Assembly (NCBI RefSeq): GCF_015594925.2
Contig: NZ_CP087590.1
Coordinates: 372,001 to 436,000 of the forward strand
Length of the DNA: 64,000 nucleotides
From: Vibrio sp. VB16
GTDB lineage: Bacteria; Pseudomonadota; Gammaproteobacteria; Enterobacterales; Vibrionaceae
Reading direction: 5' to 3'
The notes under the pieces are model-generated. The model was not told the DNA's origin, did no database searches, and saw only the letters and a program-made list of their open reading frames with translations. Shown here piece after piece: positions 26,884 through 37,223 of the stretch; within the stretch, counting starts at the first letter, position 1; each line of letters starts with the position of its first letter. A program made the translations under genes and the position numbers.

Positions 26884-27556
26884 AACGATGATTGCTCATG
26901 ATGAGTGTTCACACAAATTGACATAGGTTTAGAAGTTAAAAGAGAAAGGAATTGTACTTCCTAGTAAGCGAGATGGTAGATCTTCGCTGACAGAGGAGTG
27001 GTTTGCTGTCTAGTTCCGTACAACTCCACCATTTTTAAGTGTTTTTATCTCAATCGAGATGAGAGTGTTTAGAAATGGTTTTTTTCTTTAAGTAGAATGA
27101 AATCTCGCTCTTTAACAATTTGGAAAGCTGACTGATAAGTTGATTGTTTTCACTTTTAAAAAGTGAAATAAAACGGCTCAAGCTGTGATTAATTTATCAA
27201 AATAAAAGTTCTCAAATCCTAAATCTTTTAGATTTAGGTACTTGTTGTCACTTCGGTGATAACAAACCAACACACATTCAAGTGTTCTTGGAAACAGCTA
27301 ACTTCGGTTAACTGTTTAATATTTGAGTCCGGCAAAATCGAAAATGTTGTCTCGCTCATTCAAATAATGAGGCAACGATAGAAACCTTGGTTGCTATTAC
27401 AACAACAGAAATGTTGTATTGCGAAGTGGATTTTTGGTTTAGGCAAAGCGCGTTTAAATTTGACGCAGGGAACAACCGTCTGGTTGTGACCAAGCAAATT
27501 TAATAAGCAATGCAGAATAAATCAAAAAGACCGAGCAAGACCCTTTGGGGTTGTAT
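26884..27556 (+). other. 16S-23S spacer without tRNA genes
   Basis: I found no T-arm (GTTCRANNC) or cloverleaf in this 673-base spacer. It contains a second boxA (27106-27117) and several hairpins, for example near 27205-27240 and 27250-27262. tRNA-less spacers are known among Vibrio rrn operons. Confidence 0.7.
27106..27117 (+). promoter_or_regulatory. boxA element in the 16S-23S spacer
   Basis: CGCTCTTTAACA is identical to the leader boxA at 25031-25042. Its usual role is to maintain antitermination through the 23S gene. Confidence 0.8.
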
Positions 27557-30449
<2,893 letters not shown>

Positions 30450-30569
30450 ACAACACCCAAGGGGTTTTGTGGACTCAATGTAAGAACATTGAATGTGTGT
30501 GAACTTTTATTTAGGTCAGTAATCCAGATTATTAAAGTTTTCTAAGTTATTAGGAAGCTTTACCAAATT

Positions 30570-30688
30570 TGCTTGGCGACCATAGCGTTGTGGACCCACC
30601 TGATTCCATGCCGAACTCAGAAGTGAAACGCAATAGCGCCGATGGTAGTGTGGGGTCTCCCCATGTGAGAGTAGGACATCGCCAGGCT
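30570..30688 (+). rRNA. rrf: 5S ribosomal RNA
   Basis: About 119 bases, from TGCTTGGCGACC to ATCGCCAGGCTT, whose ends pair. The internal CCCACCTGATTCCATGCCGAACTCAG-type core of 5S RNA is clear (30595-30620). It lies 120 bases after 23S and is followed by tRNA-Asp. Confidence 0.95.
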
Positions 30689-30779
30689 TTAATATCGTTT
30701 TATCTTTTTTAGGAAAGATAAGGCAAAAACAATCAAAGCTAAGTTTTATAAGACTTCGATTGTCGTAAGAATACCATGT

Positions 30780-30856
30780 GGAGTGGTAGTTCAGTTGGTT
30801 AGAATACCGGCCTGTCACGCCGGGGGTCGCGGGTTCGAGTCCCGTCCACTCCGCCA
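30780..30856 (+). tRNA. tRNA-Asp (GTC)
   Basis: A 77-base tRNA with CCA encoded. Acceptor GGAGTGG pairs with CCACTCC; the anticodon loop CCTGTCACG carries GTC; the T-arm contains GGGTTCGAGTCCC. It is the distal tRNA of the rRNA operon, and the spacing suggests co-transcription with 5S. Its 3' part is duplicated, decayed, at 32351. Confidence 0.97.
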
Positions 30857-30877
30857 GTTCTTACAAGAAAGTTCAGA

Positions 30878-30906
30878 AGCCTCAGCAGAAATGCTGAGGC
30901 TTTTTT
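30878..30906 (+). terminator. rRNA operon terminator after tRNA-Asp
   Basis: AGCCTCAGCA (30878-30887) pairs with TGCTGAGGC (30892-30900) through a perfect GC-rich stem with a GAAA-type loop, then six T. A near copy recurs at 32394-32422. Confidence 0.92.
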
Positions 30907-30917
30907 GCGTTTATTGT

Positions 30918-31229
30918 CTCGTCCTGAAATGTGTTTACATATTGAGGACTTTAAAATGGACAATCCAACACCCAATCGAGCTCAAAAACACTATGGTATT
31001 CAGGGACGCAGCACCATGCTCATGTGGCTAAGAAAGCATGGTAAGCTAGATTGGTCGAAACCAATTTATGTACCCAATATGCCTAAATCAAAAGAGACTC
31101 CAGCTCAAAAAATCATGCGCCTCGAACGTCAACTAGAAGAAGAAAAAATGAAGAATATCGTCCTTAATGGGATGGTTGATATCATGGATAAAGAGTATGG
31201 GGCAGGTTTAAGAAAAAGTACAAGTAATA
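30918..31229 (+). mobile_element. IS3-type insertion sequence remnant (orfA part only)
   Basis: A fragment of an IS3-family element. A TGTCCTGAAAT-like left end (about 30918-30929) is followed by a partial orfA; orfB is missing. The fragment is interrupted by the IS630-type element at the TA at 31228-31229 and seems to continue for about 12 bases at 32339-32350 (reading NKRKG in frame) before hitting the second tRNA-Asp copy. It is a dead remnant. Confidence 0.65.
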
Positions 31230-31246
31230 CCAATCTGGAAAATTAA
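30956..31246 (+). pseudogene. Truncated IS3-family OrfA
   Basis: A 96-residue remnant of the small DNA-binding OrfA protein. It contains HYGIQGRSTMLMWLRKHGKLDWSKP, which is the C-terminal half of the helix-turn-helix and a diagnostic phrase for this OrfA group. A leucine-zipper-like stretch follows (about 52-75). The N-terminal part of the helix-turn-helix is missing, replaced by MDNPTPNRAQ, which implies an internal deletion. The last residues (from 31230) are encoded by the inserted IS630-type element. No OrfB with a DDE catalytic domain remains, so it cannot transpose on its own. Confidence 0.75.
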
Positions 31247-32336
31247 CTGATCAGGTCTACCCAAGTCCTTGAACACATTCTTGTTACCCTTTTTCTGCTC
31301 TCTAGGAAACTATTCCATGCGGAACAAATTTGGGAAACGATATCTTCGTAATCTTCAAAACTTTGGTTTGCTAGATAACGTTGTCGTAACCAACTCCACA
31401 CTTGCTCAATCGGATTGAGCTCTGGTGAATAGGGAGGCAGTTTGATGATACTCACGTTATCAAATTCGTTAGCGATGTCATCTGTATGCCAGCCAGCGCC
31501 GTCCATAACCACGACAGCATGTCTCCCTTTTTCTGTCATATCGGCTATTTGCTTTAAGTGCTCAGTCATAATGTCTTTGTTGACCCAAGGCACGACCATA
31601 GCTTCTCCAATTCCTCTGCTAGGACAAACAGAACCGAACAGATAAGCGTACTCAAATTGTTGTTGTTTTATCGCTCTTGGGCGTGTTCCTGTTTCAGCCC
31701 ACAAACGAGTTGTGGTGTTCTGTTGTCCGAATCTAGCTTCGTCCTGAAACCAGATATCAACGTGCTCAAGCCCAATGTGACCGGGGATCTTAAGGATCGT
31801 TTCTATTTTGAATTTTTTTAAAATCCTCTTGGATTTCATCTGACTGTTTAGGGTGTTTCGAACGAGATGTTATCCACGAAAATCCCATATGATTTAGTAA
31901 ATAATAGATAGAGTCAGGGTGGTAGTGTTGACCAAATTTCTGAACAATATATGTATGAATGTCACTGCCAGTCAGTCGACCACCTGATGAGTTTTCAGCT
32001 TCTGTTTTGATGTATTGGCTGAGTTGCTCACGTTGAGCCAGAGTCAAAAATGCTGGTCTTCCAATTCGTGGTTTTTCTTGGAAACCATCGATACCTTCTT
32101 CTAGAAAGATTTGAACCCATTTATTCACGCTGGTTCTGCTCACTTTAAGAGATTTTGCAATTTGGGTTCTAGAAGCTCCGTCTTTGAAGTGTGCCAAGGC
32201 CAAAAAAACGCATTTTCATCTGCATAGATTTTTGCTGACTAGCAAGCTTTTTGAAGTCGATATTATTGAAGCTATCCATTGCGATATTAGGTTGATTCGG
32301 GAAGCTTCAATTAGATCATATTTTTACTTAGATTGG
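31230..32336 (-). mobile_element. IS630-family insertion sequence inserted at TA
   Basis: A complete-looking 1107-base element. Both ends carry CCAATCT (31230-31236, and its complement AGATTGG at 32330-32336), followed on each side by partly matching AT-rich sequence with a TGATC. It is flanked by TA at 31228-31229 and 32337-32338, the target duplication expected for IS630/Tc1-type transposition. It carries one transposase gene on the minus strand, which is frameshifted. It sits inside the IS3-type remnant, so it arrived later. Confidence 0.8.
31243..32279 (-). pseudogene. IS630-family transposase, two frameshifts
   Basis: Removing one base from each of two homopolymers gives a 344-residue protein of normal IS630 length, starting MDSFNNIDFKKLASQQ at 32279. 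The first shift is in a run of seven A (plus strand, about 32202-32208), between MKMRF and LALAHFKDG. The second is in a run of seven T (about 31817-31823), between EIQEDFKK and FKIETILKIPG. The N-terminal half has helix-turn-helix and linker domains. The DDE domain keeps WFQDEARFGQ, VVVMDGAGWH and SPELNPIEQVWSWLR. It may be a pseudogene, or it may be rescued by slippage at the 7-base runs. Confidence 0.8.
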
Positions 32337-32350
32337 TATAAACGCAAAGG

Positions 32351-32425
32351 GAGTCCCGTCCACTCCGTCAGTTCTTACAAAAAAAAGTTCAGAAGCCTCA
32401 GTAGAAATGCTGAGGCTTTTTTGCG
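32351..32425 (+). repeat. Decayed second copy of tRNA-Asp 3' end and terminator
   Basis: These 75 bases match 30837-30909 (T-arm GAGTCCC, the 3' acceptor, spacer and terminator hairpin) with only a C-to-T in CCA (now TCA), a G-to-A with two extra A in the spacer, and a C-to-T in the hairpin. The tRNA 5' part is missing. The hairpin with T-run (32394-32422) is intact and could still terminate transcription. Confidence 0.85.
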
Positions 32426-32745
32426 CTTTAAGTCAATAGGGATAAGGAAAGTTACCTGAACGACAATATGGTTGCCATGGAGCTGACTCAATGGGCAAAA
32501 GAGTAGGCGCATTGCTAAGCGTACAGGGGGGCTTTTAGCGGACGGTGGAGTGGTGTCCATATTAACTAATTTATAGAAGTTGCTATTAGCCTCTCTAATC
32601 GCATCTAATACATTAAACTTATAAGTTGACCCACAATGTAAAATCTTAGCTAAAGAGGCTTGAAGGTCCTTAGGGGCTCCTTTGCAATGTAATGCGGCGT
32701 GACCTATTAATCTTTTTCTCTTTGTCTGGGATAGGGAGGAAACCT
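32426..32745 (-). pseudogene. Decayed gene fragment A
   Basis: On the minus strand an open stretch of about 100 codons reads RLIGHAALHCKGAPKDLQA and then SLAKILHCGSTYKFNVLDA and REANSNFYKLVN. It has the composition of a real protein but no start codon near its beginning. The frame directly upstream, across a run of A near 32733, reads GFLPIPDKEKK and joins naturally after a one-base shift. I do not recognise the family. The 3' part runs into the tRNA-Asp repeat. It is most likely a relic. Confidence 0.4.
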
Positions 32746-32757
32746 ATTCAATAGTCG

Positions 32758-32934
32758 AGGCAAATTAGTTCGACCTCTGCCCCATCTAATAAATAACCGT
32801 CATCTTCGATCTCCCAATATTTATTGTTAATTTCAATGTTGGAAAAGATCGCTAAAAATGGCCTCTCTAGTGGCTTCAGATATAGGAGAACGCCAATAGA
32901 TATAAAAGTCCATAGTTGAACCGTTTATCTTCAT
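32758..32934 (-). pseudogene. Decayed gene fragment B
   Basis: From ATG 32934 the minus strand reads MKINGSTMDFYIYWRSP and then ISEATREAIFSDLFQ before a stop. A neighbouring frame continues smoothly as IEINNKYWEIEDDG and LLDGAEVELICLDY, then a stop. Together they suggest a small gene of about 60 residues broken by one frameshift. No family is recognised. It lies just upstream of fragment A on the same strand, so the two may once have been one unit. Confidence 0.38.
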
Positions 32935-33180
32935 TGTGGGAGGTTCCAGAGCCGCCAAGCGCTACTGCTTCAACTTTTGGTTCGGAAGAAAGATTAGCAC
33001 GAGTTGAGTTATATTGTCAGGTAGCATGTGTGGCATGCCCCCTTAGAGATGAAACTTCATTAATTATGGCTAAAGGTAAGGCAAACATAACGAAAGCGAT
33101 CTTATCAGTTTTATCGTTTGAATTTGAAACGAGTTTGTTTGGCCGCAATCGATGAGTTTGTAGGGATACTGAATGAACAA
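32935..33180. other. Degenerate region before the tRNA cluster
   Basis: No intact gene is visible. Minus-strand frames (for example KIAFVMFALPLAIINEVSSL near 33050-33110) are interrupted by stops. This continues the decayed tract that begins at the tRNA-Asp repeat. Confidence 0.4.
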
Positions 33181-33186
33181 GATCAA

Positions 33187-33215
33187 AAAAAGCCACGTCT
33201 TTCGACATGGCTTTT
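33187..33215 (-). terminator. Terminator of the second tRNA group
   Basis: AAAAAGCCA/TGGCTTTTT plus GTC/GAC form a stem with one mismatch. Read on the minus strand, it ends in a T-run right after the last tRNA-Asn. Confidence 0.85.
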
Positions 33216-33221
33216 TGAAAG

Positions 33222-33297
33222 TGGCTCCCTTTGCTGGACTTGAACCAGCGACATACGGATTAACAGTCCGGCGTTCTACCAACTGAACTAAAAGGGA
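33222..33297 (-). tRNA. tRNA-Asn (GTT)
   Basis: A 76-base tRNA with CCA encoded. On the minus strand it begins TCCCTTTTAGTTCAGTTGG, has anticodon GTT within GGACTGTTAATCC and ends AAAGGGAGCCA. The acceptor TCCCTTT pairs with AAAGGGA. It is the last gene of the five-tRNA group. Confidence 0.97.
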
Positions 33298-33310
33298 ACA
33301 GATTTTGTGA

Positions 33311-33386
<76 letters not shown>

Positions 33387-33421
33387 GCCGTAACATTAAG
33401 CGTCTGCGTAATGTCTAAATG

Positions 33422-33497
33422 TGGCTCCCTTTGCTGGACTTGAACCAGCGACATACGGATTAACAGTCCGGCGTTCTACCAACTGAACTAAAAGGGA
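33422..33497 (-). tRNA. tRNA-Asn (GTT)
   Basis: Identical over its length to the copy at 33222-33297, with anticodon GTT and CCA encoded. The Asn/Thr pair appears tandemly duplicated here. Confidence 0.97.
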
Positions 33498-33516
33498 ATT
33501 GTAACATTAAGAAAAA

Positions 33517-33592
<76 letters not shown>

Positions 33593-33641
33593 CCGTATTT
33601 TTCTTTTAAATAGATGTTCATTTGAACACCAATTTTAATTA

Positions 33642-33717
33642 TGGTGCCCGGAGGCGGAATCGAACCACCGACACGAGGATTTTCAATCCTCTGCTCTACC
33701 GACTGAGCTATCCGGGC
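33642..33717 (-). tRNA. tRNA-Phe (GAA)
   Basis: A 76-base tRNA beginning GCCCGGATAGCTCAGTCGG on the minus strand, with anticodon GAA in GGATTGAAAATCC and end TCCGGGCACCA. It is the first gene of the five-tRNA group (Phe-Thr-Asn-Thr-Asn). Confidence 0.97.
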
Positions 33718-33940
33718 AACGGGCGCTATTAAACGGTTTTTCTCTGTTAAGGTCAATAGAAAATAGCAAAAAATATTGCGTTTGATGATTTTTTATACTT
33801 AACGAGCTGTTTAGTCTAGTTAGTAGGCTTGAAAGCACTTGTTTGTATAGAGAAAGGAACTCTGAAAAGAATGATTTATTAATGAAAAAGCAAGTAAGAA
33901 AGCATAAAAGGTGTTGATAGCGATAAGTGATGGCATAAAA

Positions 33941-33968
33941 AAAAAGCCACCTCTTGCGAGATGGCTTT
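33941..33968 (-). terminator. Terminator of the first tRNA group
   Basis: AAGCCACCTC pairs with GAGATGGCTT, with one mismatch and a TTGC loop. The long A-run on the plus strand becomes the T-run on the minus strand. It separates the two tRNA groups; the 230 bases from it to tRNA-Phe at 33717 presumably carry the promoter of the second group. Confidence 0.85.
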
Positions 33969-33975
33969 CTAAATG

Positions 33976-34051
33976 TGGCTCCCTTTGCTGGACTTGAACC
34001 AGCGACATACGGATTAACAGTCCGGCGTTCTACCAACTGAACTAAAAGGGA
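33976..34051 (-). tRNA. tRNA-Asn (GTT)
   Basis: Third identical tRNA-Asn copy, last gene of the four-tRNA group and directly before its terminator. Confidence 0.97.
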
Positions 34052-34087
34052 ATTATGATATTTCGTAGAAACAATATATCAATAATA

Positions 34088-34163
34088 TGGTGCCTCGAGG
34101 CGGAATCGAACCACCGACACGAGGATTTTCAATCCTCTGCTCTACCGACTGAGCTATCGAGGC
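34088..34163 (-). tRNA. tRNA-Phe (GAA), acceptor-stem variant
   Basis: Same body as the other tRNA-Phe genes with anticodon GAA, but the acceptor stem reads GCCTCGA/TCGAGGC instead of GCCCGGA/TCCGGGC. Both changed pairs (4:69 and 5:68) remain Watson-Crick paired, so it should fold and function. Confidence 0.95.
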
Positions 34164-34170
34164 AAAAAAA

Positions 34171-34246
<76 letters not shown>

Positions 34247-34304
34247 GCACTTAATTTTTTTGCTTACACGTTGAAGTCGTTATTACCGACACCAATGTTT
34301 ATTA

Positions 34305-34380
34305 TGGTGCCCGGAGGCGGAATCGAACCACCGACACGAGGATTTTCAATCCTCTGCTCTACCGACTGAGCTATCCGGGC
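34305..34380 (-). tRNA. tRNA-Phe (GAA)
   Basis: Standard tRNA-Phe, identical to 33642-33717. It is the first gene of the four-tRNA group (Phe-Thr-Phe-Asn). Confidence 0.97.
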
Positions 34381-34523
34381 AACGGAGCGCTATTAAACGG
34401 ATTTTCGAGCCTATCGTCAACTTGTTTTTGCAAAAAAATGGCAAAAAAGTGACTGTTTGGCGCGATTTTAGTCAATTTGAACTTTTACGCTGAATATTTG
34501 CTCTCTTAAATGTCTGACTAGTC

Positions 34524-35657
34524 TTAGTTTGCGTTAAAGTCTTTTTTATAATTCGTTACTTTTTGTAGGTATTTTCTCGACTCGTTATTTGCATGTTTTT
34601 GAGTCAGTGCCCAGTAAACTTGATTAGGTTGCAGTGAATTCAGTTTTGTCATTGCGCGACTTCTACTACCTCTATCAAATGTATTCAATACACCACCTGT
34701 CCCACCATTATAAGCAGAAATCATGCTGTACTCTAAAGATAGAGTGTCGTTAACGTCTTTTAAGTAGCGGTTTTTTAAGATATAAAAATATGCCGTGCCA
34801 GTGTCTATGTTCTTTTCAGGATCGAATAAGTATTCGGGGGTCGGAATGCCTGGTTTTTTCTTAACCAGTTTAAATACGTCGGCACCTGCTGTTTTGGGAA
34901 CAACCTGCATCAGACCATAAGCGTTAGCCCAACTGACTGCGTACGGGTTAAAGCTGCTTTCCGTCTTAATAATTGCGTAGATTAGGTCTTCAGGGATGTC
35001 GTATTTTTTGGACGCTTTTTGCACAATATTCGCGTATTTGTAACTTCTCACTTCATAGTGCTCTTTTACCATAGGTATTTCGACGTAGAAGGCTTTTTTG
35101 AAATCAACATTTTTGGTTTTTAGTTGTGTGGCGATCAGGTAATCTGCAAACCTATTTGCACGCCATCGCCATTGGATAGGTTGATTTTCATGATCAACGA
35201 CCTGTTTGTAAAGGAACGGTTGCCCCTCTAGCGTGATACTAGACGAAGAAAATAGGTCGACACTTGCAGGATCATCAGGTGTTAAAAGCGTAGTAATAAT
35301 TGCATTTTTTAAGTGTTTTTTTGGATCTGTTGGCGACACTGTTTCTACGACAATCGTGCCATCAGAGAAATTCACTTCAGAGCGGCTCAGATAATTGTCG
35401 ATGTATTTAACGTAATTAATTTTGCCTGCCATTCGAATTTCATGGCTGCCCCAGCGTTTTTCAATACTTCCGGAAAAGTTGCCTATTAAGGCATCTAAGG
35501 CACCTTGATCTTTCTGAAATTGGCCGGGCAGTTGTGCTAAATGTTTTGCGAATCGATTGGTAGGTTGATAGTCAATGTCATAGAGATGGTTTTCAACAAA
35601 CTCACGACTACAACCAACTAAAGCGACCAACAGTATTGAAACTATATATTTTTTCAT
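34524..35657 (-). CDS. mltC: Membrane-bound lytic murein transglycosylase C
   Basis: A 377-residue lipoprotein that cleaves peptidoglycan glycan strands, forming 1,6-anhydro-muramyl ends, on the periplasmic side of the outer membrane. The lipobox LVALVGC places the lipidated Cys near residue 16. The N-terminal DUF3393-like domain is followed by an SLT domain from about residue 210. It contains AIIKTESSFNPYA (catalytic Glu), YGLMQVVPKTAG, and later SAYNGGTGGV. ATG 35657 starts the signal peptide MKKYIVSILL; the frame extends 18 bases further. It is the last gene of the mutY-yggX-mltC cluster, the same order as in E. coli. Confidence 0.95.
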   Translation of the reverse strand: MKKYIVSILLVALVGCSREFVENHLYDIDYQPTNRFAKHLAQLPGQFQKDQGALDALIGNFSGSIEKRWGSHEIRMAGKINYVKYIDNYLSRSEVNFSDGTIVVETVSPTDPKKHLKNAIITTLLTPDDPASVDLFSSSSITLEGQPFLYKQVVDHENQPIQWRWRANRFADYLIATQLKTKNVDFKKAFYVEIPMVKEHYEVRSYKYANIVQKASKKYDIPEDLIYAIIKTESSFNPYAVSWANAYGLMQVVPKTAGADVFKLVKKKPGIPTPEYLFDPEKNIDTGTAYFYILKNRYLKDVNDTLSLEYSMISAYNGGTGGVLNTFDRGSRSRAMTKLNSLQPNQVYWALTQKHANNESRKYLQKVTNYKKDFNAN

Positions 35658-35711
35658 ATGACGTATAAACAACAAAGATGGCGATAAGCCATCTTATTAG
35701 ACTATTGTGAG

Positions 35712-35984
35712 TTATTGAGTTGGCGGCGTATAGCCCTCAATAACAATATCTTGACCTTCGAATAGAAACTTGACCATTTCGCCTTCGAGTAATTTTCTAT
35801 GTTCAGGATCCATCATATTGAGTTTTTTCTCATTGATCAGCATAGTTTGCTTACTTTGCCATAGTGCCCACGCTGGTTTTGAAATATTGTCAAAAATACG
35901 TTTGCCTAATTCTCCCGGGTAGAGTTGAAAATCTAGCCCTTCACCTTCTTTTTTCAGGTGTTCACAAAATACGGTACGACTCAT
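35712..35984 (-). CDS. yggX: Fe(2+)-trafficking protein YggX
   Basis: A 90-residue small cytoplasmic protein linked to iron handling and protection of Fe-S clusters from oxidation. It begins MSRTVFCEHLKKEGEGLDFQ, with the conserved Cys near residue 7 and the family phrases YPGELGKRI and WQSKQTMLINE. ATG 35984 follows GAAGGA; the longer frame to 36008 is unlikely. It sits 20 bases after mutY, whose product contains a 4Fe-4S cluster; the pairing is conserved in gammaproteobacteria. Confidence 0.95.
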   Translation of the reverse strand: MSRTVFCEHLKKEGEGLDFQLYPGELGKRIFDNISKPAWALWQSKQTMLINEKKLNMMDPEHRKLLEGEMVKFLFEGQDIVIEGYTPPTQ

Positions 35985-36004
35985 AATTTTTCCTTCGTTG
36001 GTTC

Positions 36005-37060
36005 TCAAACATGCACTTCAAAAGGAAGGCTTAGTATCAACTGCTTAACAGGAGCAGCCAGACCAACCTCTTCTGGTTGAGATATGTTATACCAGAGACC
36101 CTTCGTTCCTTCCATTATCAAATCAGGTTGCTTGGTTAATTTGATAAGTACTGGCGTAATGTCGAGATGGTAGTGGCTAAAAGTATGTCTAAAGCTTATC
36201 AACGTTTTGTGGACCTCAACATGGTCATCATGTATTGAGCGAATATTTAGCTGATGGGACAAATCTGAGTTGCTGTTGTCGGGAAAGCAGTACAACCCTC
36301 CCCAGATACCAGTTTGCGGCCTTTGTTCTAACCATACTTTATTGTCGTGATATAGAATAGCGAACCACGTTTCTTTTACTGGTTTTTCTTTTTTTGGCTT
36401 CTTGGTTGGAAACTCTAGCTGTCGCTCTTGTTTCTTGGCTTCACAATGGTCATTAACTGGGCAGAGTGGGCACTTAGGTTTACTTCGCGTACAAACGAGT
36501 GCGCCCATGTCCATCATTGCTTGATTGTATCTATCAACGTCAATAAGGGGAGTGTGTGTTTCTGCTATCGCCCAGAGTTGATTTTCGACACTTTTTTTCC
36601 CGGGCCACCCGTCAATCGCAAATGCTCTGGATAAGGTACGTTTAACATTTCCATCAAGTATTGCGTGAGGCTGCTTTAAGACGGAAGATAAAATGGCGGC
36701 AGCGGTAGAACGTCCCACTCCCGGAAGGGCGTTCATCTGTTCTACGTCATGTGGAAACTCCCCATTATGATGCTCGACCACCATTTTGGCAGCTTTGTGC
36801 AGATTACGTGCTCTAGCGTAGTAACCTAAGCCAGTCCATAGGTGAAGTACTTCATCCTGGTGAGCGCTAGCAAGGTCATCGACGGTTGGAAACTTTTCTA
36901 AAAAACGGTCAAAATAGGGAATGACGGTAGTGACTTGAGTCTGCTGTAACATGATTTCTGACAACCAAACTTTATAAAGCGTTTTATCTTTTTGCCATGG
37001 TAGGCTTTTTCGGCCAAAGGATTCGTACCAATTTAATATAGCGCCTGCAAATGGAGTCAC
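36005..37060 (-). CDS. mutY: Adenine DNA glycosylase MutY
   Basis: A 351-residue base-excision enzyme that removes adenine mispaired with 8-oxoguanine. The N-terminal catalytic domain has EIMLQQTQV (catalytic Glu near 37), the helix-hairpin-helix LPGVGRSTAAAI and LDGNVKR. The iron-sulfur site CTRSKPKCPLCPVNDHC follows, and a C-terminal NUDIX-like domain recognises 8-oxoG. The start is GTG 37060 (VTPFAGAILNWY), which matches the family; the frame extends to 37105. Upstream, the divergent trmB gene begins at 37224. Confidence 0.95.
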   Translation of the reverse strand: MTPFAGAILNWYESFGRKSLPWQKDKTLYKVWLSEIMLQQTQVTTVIPYFDRFLEKFPTVDDLASAHQDEVLHLWTGLGYYARARNLHKAAKMVVEHHNGEFPHDVEQMNALPGVGRSTAAAILSSVLKQPHAILDGNVKRTLSRAFAIDGWPGKKSVENQLWAIAETHTPLIDVDRYNQAMMDMGALVCTRSKPKCPLCPVNDHCEAKKQERQLEFPTKKPKKEKPVKETWFAILYHDNKVWLEQRPQTGIWGGLYCFPDNSNSDLSHQLNIRSIHDDHVEVHKTLISFRHTFSHYHLDITPVLIKLTKQPDLIMEGTKGLWYNISQPEEVGLAAPVKQLILSLPFEVHV

Positions 37061-37223
37061 GACATTCTCTTTTCTGTTTTTATTTGTAGCGAAATTGCAC
37101 CACAATTAAGGATGTGTGTAAAACACATATATATTAAGGGTATTTTTTAAAGAAAATTCCTTGCACCATGGATGAAACTTTGGATAATCCACGCTTTGAT
37201 TGAACAATGAACAGGCAAAGCCG

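Noticed and set aside
26940..27040. Possible tRNA in the 16S-23S spacer
   Set aside because: There is a hairpin-rich stretch but no T-arm signature, anticodon arm or CCA end.
30516..31031. Open frames across 5S and tRNA-Asp
   Set aside because: Both RNA genes are clear and explain the sequence.
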